Source: Candidatus Hydrogenedentota bacterium
GTDB lineage: Bacteria > Hydrogenedentota > Hydrogenedentia > Hydrogenedentales > CAITNO01
Reading direction: 5' to 3'
DNA: 7,645 bases
Assembly: GCA_023145975.1 (NCBI GenBank)
Contig: JAGLCZ010000343.1
Span: 1-7,645, forward strand
Positions 4,413-7,645 of the stretch are shown piece after piece. The translations under genes and the position numbers were made by a program. The notes beneath the pieces are model-generated. The model was given only the letters and a program-made list of their open reading frames with translations, was not told where the DNA came from and searched no databases. Position 1 is the stretch's first letter; each line of letters begins with the position of its first letter.

Positions 4413-7317
4413 TAGGCAAGTTCAATGTCAGCAATTCACCTTCCGTCACCTCAACAAGTTCAACATGGACATAACGCACATCCAGCGGGTTCACTACGCC
4501 CAATTCAAAATAGTAAATATCCAACTGCCATTCGCCCTGGGGAACATCTTCCATAACAAAAGTGCCCATAGGCGTGATACCCACGCTCTGACCGAGCAAT
4601 TCAGTTACTTCCACAGTTTCGCCCAACGCCGCCTGCATATATCCCGGCTGTCCAAGCACTGCACGTCCACCCAGCATATTGGAAGGACCGGGCATACAAC
4701 GTCCTTCTATGCGTCCACCGGAACCCGTACCGAAGTCATAACGGGTTGCCTGCCCCTCTTCAACTACCACCTGCACACCCCGTGCATCATATACGCTTGT
4801 CAGATCGCCGGATGCAATATCGGTAACCATCGCTTGATAGGTGCCTGAAGCAAGTTCATCCAGATAGTAATAACCGGAACTATCGGCAGTGGTATGCTCT
4901 GTAATACCATTACCCACTACCAGTATCATCGCATCCGGCACGGCCTGTCCATCTTGATAGACATAGCCTTCCAATGCCCCGCCCGAACCAAAACGAACCC
5001 GTACATTTTCCTGTTCCCCGCCTTCTTCCAGATAAAGCATCTCGCTCTGGGCATTTGGATAATTTGGATGCTGGGCAATAATTACATATGCACCGGCAGG
5101 CAGGCTGTCAAACGTAAACACGCCGTCTTCACCCACGCGCTGCATACGATCTTCGGACACGGAATTCGCAGCCAGCATCATGAGGGCTTCTGCCGGTGTT
5201 GACGCTTCGAGCAGCGCAACCTCGGCACCCTGTACACTTCCATCATCCCCTGCCACCACGGTTCCGGAAATAATACCGCCCTTCTCATCCAAAACAAATT
5301 CTATGCCGTCCACTATATCGCCTGCCTGAATGGTAATTTCCTGACGGGACGGCGTATATCCTTCGGCAGAAGCTTCAATGCGATAGGTACCCGCATTTAA
5401 GATAAGCTCGAAACTTCCATCCGGTGCGAAGAAGGTCTCCTCGCTCGCAGAATCGCTTGCCATGCCCATCATGCTGATAGCTCCTGTACGCTCCGAAACG
5501 GGATACCCAGCCACATCATAAGTTTCCGGCGGCTGATTCGTCTCCTTGAGCAGTACCGTTCCGCGCACCCGCGCTGACTGACGCAGCGTAATGGTTGTCG
5601 CTTCGTTTAGACGCACCCGGCGCACAGTTGTCGGGGAAAATCCATCGTGAGTAACAATGATGGTATATTGTCCTGCGCTGACACCATCAAATTGGAATGT
5701 ACCGCCGCCCGACGTGGTCACACTACGATCAGAGCCTTCCAATCCCCCCATACTCACCCCTGCCAGACGCACTTGTGCGCCATCGATACCCTGCCCCTGG
5801 TCATCCAGTACCGTACCAAACACAGCGTGTGCTCCTTCATCCACCCCTCGCAACGTAAGGATTATATTATTCAAGTCGCTGTAACCATCCGGATAAATGG
5901 GCTGACCAATCGGAGAAATTCTGTATCCCTTTTTCTGTGCAAAAATTTGGTACTCGCCACCGGGTAATTCTTCCAATGTAAATGTGCCGCTGCTGTCAGT
6001 CGTGCCGCCGCGAAATGCCTGAGGCGCAGTCATAGCACCGAAAAAACGACCATAAGAAGGGATACACATAATGTCAGCACCGGGAACCGCCTGATTGGCA
6101 GCATCCACCACCCGACCGTATACATTGGTGCCTGCAAACATGTAAATATCAACCCGTGCAGTACGGTTACTTTCCGTAAGAATGAAAGGATCACTGAGCT
6201 GCGGTGCATAGGTCGTTGACATAGCATGAACACGAAACTCTTCATTTAAGGGAACACCCGGCAATTCATAGTAGCCATCTTCCCCTGAATTATCCGTCGC
6301 AGGAGCGCGACGCTTCCCTGCCATTTTCAGCGCCTGAGAAAGCATACTCTCTCCTGACGTCAACATGACCCCCGTCTGCGCAACCGGTTCCTGATCAGGC
6401 GACATGACATAGCCCCAAACCAATCCGGCAGGATCCACCGTAAAATCAATACCCGTAATTTTTTCGTCCGGAGATGAAACGGTAACCCGTCTGTATGGAA
6501 GATCCCGTCCCGCCATATAGGTGGACCCGCCCAAATCTACCGCCACACCAAATTCTCCCGGTGCCAGCCCGTTGATAAGGTAAGTTCCGTCCTCACCGGT
6601 TACTCCGAAAGGTCTGCCCGGCGCTTCGGCACGGACAATCAATCCCCCTGCACCCTCATCTGTTCCCACCTCAAGTACTTTTCCCGTAATACTTGCACCA
6701 CTTGACAACAATACTTCAATCTGTGTCTCCGGCGCATTTTCATTGAGTAACGGCGTTTCAGAAGTAAAGGTAACGTAACCCGCAGCAAGTACCTCTATTT
6801 TATATATGCCTTCATGGGGAACCATCAGCGTGAACTCCCCCTTCCGATCTGACTGCACCCGATGCGGTCGGGTAAGCTGTGTTCGGGTAGCACGACGTAT
6901 ATTTTCCGCTAACGCAGCAAGGGCAAGGGTATCCTCCGCAGTGAAATTACGTGTAACAGTAATGTGGGCATTGCGTACCGGCTTGCGATCAGCAGCAGTA
7001 ACGACACTCCCTGAAATGGTATAACTGTCTTCCGGCTCCTCCGGCAGCACCACTTCCGGAATAACGGCTTCCCCTTCCATGGACACTTCCTGAACCGCAG
7101 CAGGCGCTGCGAGTTCCGGTGCAGGTGCCTCAGCAGTATGCTGGGGAACACGCTCTTCAGGACGCGGTTCATAGACTATTCGTGAAGCGGGGGGCGCTAT
7201 AGGCTTGTGCGGTGCCAACATAAATGCCAGCCCGATAAGTGCCAAAAGCACCAGAACAATCATCGCCACAACGCGAACAACAGAAACGGATGATACGGAA
7301 CGTCTTTTCGATACCAT
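4402..7317 (-). CDS. Large membrane-anchored extracytoplasmic protein with nine carboxypeptidase-regulatory-like domains (971 aa)
   Basis: The N-terminus is short and basic (MVSKRR), followed by one hydrophobic span at about 16-34 with no lipobox cysteine and no clear A-x-A cleavage site, so an uncleaved anchor is most likely. A Pro/Ala/Glu-rich linker (35-98) leads to nine tandem Ig-like beta-sandwich units at about 99-205, 208-298, 299-395, 397-491, 497-580, 582-678, 681-779, 780-865 and 867-968. Most show the CarboxypepD_reg pattern: xGxV..., a P-V-x-G-A type turn, then GEDGxYxxxxLPxGxY and a GY/GF strand. No catalytic domain is visible. The ATG at 7317 is preferred because ACAGGTG ends 4 nt upstream; in-frame codons further up (TTG 7374, ATG 7347, ATG 7335) lack such a site and lie in hairpin-forming sequence. 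As first gene before two ABC-2 pairs, it may be a periplasmic scaffold, binding protein or transported partner (inference). The gene is real; its function is unknown. Confidence 0.9.
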   Translation of the reverse strand: MVSKRRSVSSVSVVRVVAMIVLVLLALIGLAFMLAPHKPIAPPASRIVYEPRPEERVPQHTAEAPAPELAAPAAVQEVSMEGEAVIPEVVLPEEPEDSYTISGSVVTAADRKPVRNAHITVTRNFTAEDTLALAALAENIRRATRTQLTRPHRVQSDRKGEFTLMVPHEGIYKIEVLAAGYVTFTSETPLLNENAPETQIEVLLSSGASITGKVLEVGTDEGAGGLIVRAEAPGRPFGVTGEDGTYLINGLAPGEFGVAVDLGGSTYMAGRDLPYRRVTVSSPDEKITGIDFTVDPAGLVWGYVMSPDQEPVAQTGVMLTSGESMLSQALKMAGKRRAPATDNSGEDGYYELPGVPLNEEFRVHAMSTTYAPQLSDPFILTESNRTARVDIYMFAGTNVYGRVVDAANQAVPGADIMCIPSYGRFFGAMTAPQAFRGGTTDSSGTFTLEELPGGEYQIFAQKKGYRISPIGQPIYPDGYSDLNNIILTLRGVDEGAHAVFGTVLDDQGQGIDGAQVRLAGVSMGGLEGSDRSVTTSGGGTFQFDGVSAGQYTIIVTHDGFSPTTVRRVRLNEATTITLRQSARVRGTVLLKETNQPPETYDVAGYPVSERTGAISMMGMASDSASEETFFAPDGSFELILNAGTYRIEASAEGYTPSRQEITIQAGDIVDGIEFVLDEKGGIISGTVVAGDDGSVQGAEVALLEASTPAEALMMLAANSVSEDRMQRVGEDGVFTFDSLPAGAYVIIAQHPNYPNAQSEMLYLEEGGEQENVRVRFGSGGALEGYVYQDGQAVPDAMILVVGNGITEHTTADSSGYYYLDELASGTYQAMVTDIASGDLTSVYDARGVQVVVEEGQATRYDFGTGSGGRIEGRCMPGPSNMLGGRAVLGQPGYMQAALGETVEVTELLGQSVGITPMGTFVMEDVPQGEWQLDIYYFELGVVNPLDVRYVHVELVEVTEGELLTLNLPIAY
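4406..4419 (-). repeat. 7-bp tandem duplication at the first gene junction
   Basis: On the minus strand TTGCCTA occurs twice in direct succession (4419-4413 and 4412-4406), followed by TTGATA. The duplication spans the end of the nine-domain protein gene (Leu-Pro-Ile-Ala-Tyr-stop) and the first possible TTG codon of ATPase A (Leu/Met-Pro-Ile-Asp). Both frames therefore read Pro-Ile through different copies. Loss of one copy would remove the stop and join the two frames. Confidence 0.85.
4411..7023 (-). repeat. Array of nine divergent beta-sandwich domain repeats (protein level)
   Basis: Each unit of about 83-107 residues carries a G-x-V/Y opening strand, a turn and a D/G-x-G-x-Y/F-x-(L)-x-x-G-x-Y/F core. 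Examples of the core are GEDGTYLINGLAPGEF (unit 2), SSGTFTLEELPGGEY (unit 4), GGGTFQFDGVSAGQY (unit 5), GEDGVFTFDSLPAGAY (unit 7) and SSGYYYLDELASGTY (unit 8). Units are too diverged for recent DNA-level duplication; I saw no long near-identical DNA repeats. The last unit ends almost at the C-terminus. Confidence 0.85.
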
Positions 7318-7321
7318 AAAA

Positions 7322-7328
7322 CACCTGT
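7322..7328 (-). promoter_or_regulatory. Ribosome binding site deciding the start of the nine-domain protein
   Basis: ACAGGTG (7328-7322) is followed by TTTT and the ATG at 7317. It is the only purine-rich site at a workable distance from any in-frame start in this stretch. The ACAGGT core is the exact reverse complement of ACCTGT copies further up the leader. Confidence 0.55.
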
Positions 7329-7334
7329 GCCTCA

Positions 7335-7352
7335 TCCACAAAACCATGTGGA
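7335..7352 (-). repeat. Leader hairpin just upstream of the first gene's RBS
   Basis: TCCACA (7352-7347) pairs perfectly with TGTGGA (7340-7335) around a 6-nt loop on the transcript. The two upstream in-frame ATGs (7347, 7335) start within the stem, which favours this being untranslated leader and ATG 7317 being the true start. Confidence 0.5.
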
Positions 7353-7359
7353 AGACATA

Positions 7360-7396
7360 GCGCCTGCGGCGCAACCACTAATCCTGCCGCGCAACC
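7360..7396 (-). repeat. Imperfect direct repeat with overlapping hairpin in the leader
   Basis: GGTTGCGCGGCAGG (7396-7383) and GGTTGCGCCGCAGG (7376-7363) match at 13 of 14 bases with a 20-nt period. The second copy also forms a short perfect hairpin: GCGCC (7372-7368), loop GCA, GGCGC (7364-7360). The first copy can pair GCGGC with GCCGC of the second, giving alternative pairings. Its meaning is unknown. Confidence 0.5.
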
Positions 7397-7465
7397 CAAT
7401 TCGAAGTAAACTCACTCACGAACAGGTACGAAGCCTGAGAATTAACATTTAAACAGGAACAAAAG

Positions 7466-7477
7466 CTCCCGTGGGAG
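7466..7477 (-). repeat. Short hairpin near the proposed transcript 5' end
   Basis: CTCCC (7477-7473) pairs with GGGAG (7470-7466); the tight 2-nt loop may open to CACG with a 4-bp stem. CTTTTGTT follows on the same strand. The arm is short for an intrinsic terminator, and it lies only a few bases after the proposed -10, so a 5'-end stabilising hairpin or a weak attenuator are both possible. Confidence 0.35.
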
Positions 7478-7479
7478 AA

Positions 7480-7488
7480 AGTATAACA
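7480..7488 (-). promoter_or_regulatory. Candidate extended -10 promoter for the six-gene cluster
   Basis: TGTTATACT (7488-7480) fits a TG-n-TATACT extended -10. No good -35 hexamer lies 16-18 bp upstream, which extended -10 promoters tolerate. Transcription would start near 7473 and give a leader of about 155 nt before the ATG at 7317. One ACCTGTG element overlaps the TG. This is a motif-based guess. Confidence 0.33.
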
Positions 7489-7560
7489 CAGGTACAACGA
7501 CGGGAACAGGTCATAAGTATACACGTCCGGAAAAATTCAAATCCATACGCCAAATGCAAC

Positions 7561-7608
7561 ACCGGCTTTCCCCGATAGAGAAGATAAATTCTCACAGGAA
7601 AAGCCGGT
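7561..7608. repeat. Long composite inverted repeat (possible terminator of an upstream gene or a regulatory hairpin)
   Basis: The outer arms ACCGGCTTT (7561-7569) and AAAGCCGGT (7600-7608) are perfect complements. They extend through CC/GG (7570-7571 with 7597-7598) past one bulged A. An inner stem GAGAA/TTCTC (7578-7582 and 7589-7593) closes a GATAAA loop. No clean U-tract follows on either strand; the minus-strand 3' side (GTTGCATTTGG) is only mildly T-rich. It may end a minus-strand gene lying beyond 7645. Confidence 0.55.
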
Positions 7609-7645
7609 AGATAACCAAAATACAAATGATTTAAAACCCGATTGG

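Larger units (their letters stand above)
7421..7511 (-). repeat. Four spaced (A)CCTGT elements in the upstream/leader region
   Basis: On the minus strand ACCTGTT occurs at 7511-7505 and 7427-7421, ACCTGTG at 7493-7487, and a variant TCCTGTT at 7458-7452. Spacings are 18, 35 and 31 nt. An inverted copy (ACAGGT, 7328-7323) is the Shine-Dalgarno region of the first gene. The elements could be half-sites of a DNA-binding protein or anti-SD elements in the RNA. Confidence 0.4.
7318..7645. other. Gene-free upstream region
   Basis: No convincing protein-coding frame is found here on either strand. From right to left it holds an AT-rich stretch (7611-7645), the composite hairpin, two TATACT boxes (7521-7516 and 7485-7480), the CCTGT elements, the hairpins and direct repeat of the leader, and the Shine-Dalgarno of the first gene. 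I saw no tRNA and no riboswitch class that I recognise. Confidence 0.65.

Noticed and set aside
4381..4848. 155-codon plus-strand open frame opposite the nine-domain protein
   Set aside because: It mirrors a well-supported coding region and has no family features.
7318..7374. 19-residue N-terminal extension of the nine-domain protein from TTG 7374
   Set aside because: The extension is Arg-rich ahead of an already complete anchor, lacks an RBS, and overlaps hairpin-forming leader sequence; ATG 7317 has an RBS.
7516..7540. Second promoter candidate TTGAAT (7540-7535) with TATACT (7521-7516)
   Set aside because: The spacer is only 13 bp, too short for a normal sigma-70 promoter.
1..7645. CRISPR array, insertion sequence, tRNA or attachment site
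   Set aside because: No regularly spaced identical repeats, transposase motifs, cloverleaf or flanking direct repeats were seen.

Overview
The window reads as a bacterial chromosomal segment dominated by one six-gene cluster on the minus strand. It contains no rRNA or tRNA gene, so the organism can only be guessed. The DUF1080 (3-keto-disaccharide hydrolase-like) gene end and a very long secreted protein built from carboxypeptidase-regulatory-like domains are typical of Planctomycetota, Verrucomicrobiota, Lentisphaerota, Hydrogenedentota and related Gram-negative lineages. I infer a member of that broad group, with low confidence on the exact phylum.

Layout, left to right. Positions 1-351 (+) hold the C-terminal end of a DUF1080 protein whose start lies outside the window. 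It converges, with only 11 bp between stop codons, on the minus-strand cluster. In transcription order (right to left) the cluster is: a 971-residue membrane-anchored protein with nine tandem beta-sandwich domains (7317-4402); ABC ATPase A (4412-3399); ABC-2 permease A (3395-2520); ABC ATPase B (2523-1606); ABC-2 permease B (1568-615); and a 73-residue multi-pass membrane protein (584-363). Genes overlap by 11 nt or 4 nt, or are separated by 3, 37 and 30 nt, which strongly supports one polycistronic unit. Positions 7318-7645 carry no gene. They hold a candidate promoter, a structured leader with several hairpins, a repeated ACCTGT element that is complementary to the Shine-Dalgarno region of the first gene, and a long composite inverted repeat.

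How the genes may work together: each ATPase/permease pair looks like a complete ABC-2 type half-transporter (export or membrane-remodelling family, substrate unknown). Two non-identical pairs behind one large extracytoplasmic multi-domain protein suggest an envelope system. In this model the nine-domain protein is a periplasmic scaffold, receptor or cargo partner of the two ABC modules, with the small membrane protein as an accessory. This is inferred from gene context and domain types only; I do not recognise a named system, and no substrate can be read from the sequence.

The main oddities are the junction between the first two genes (a 7-bp tandem duplication, no good start codon, and an N-terminal extension resembling the first strand of another ABC domain), the possible leader/SD pairing, and methionine-containing insert loops at a recurring place in the nine-domain array.
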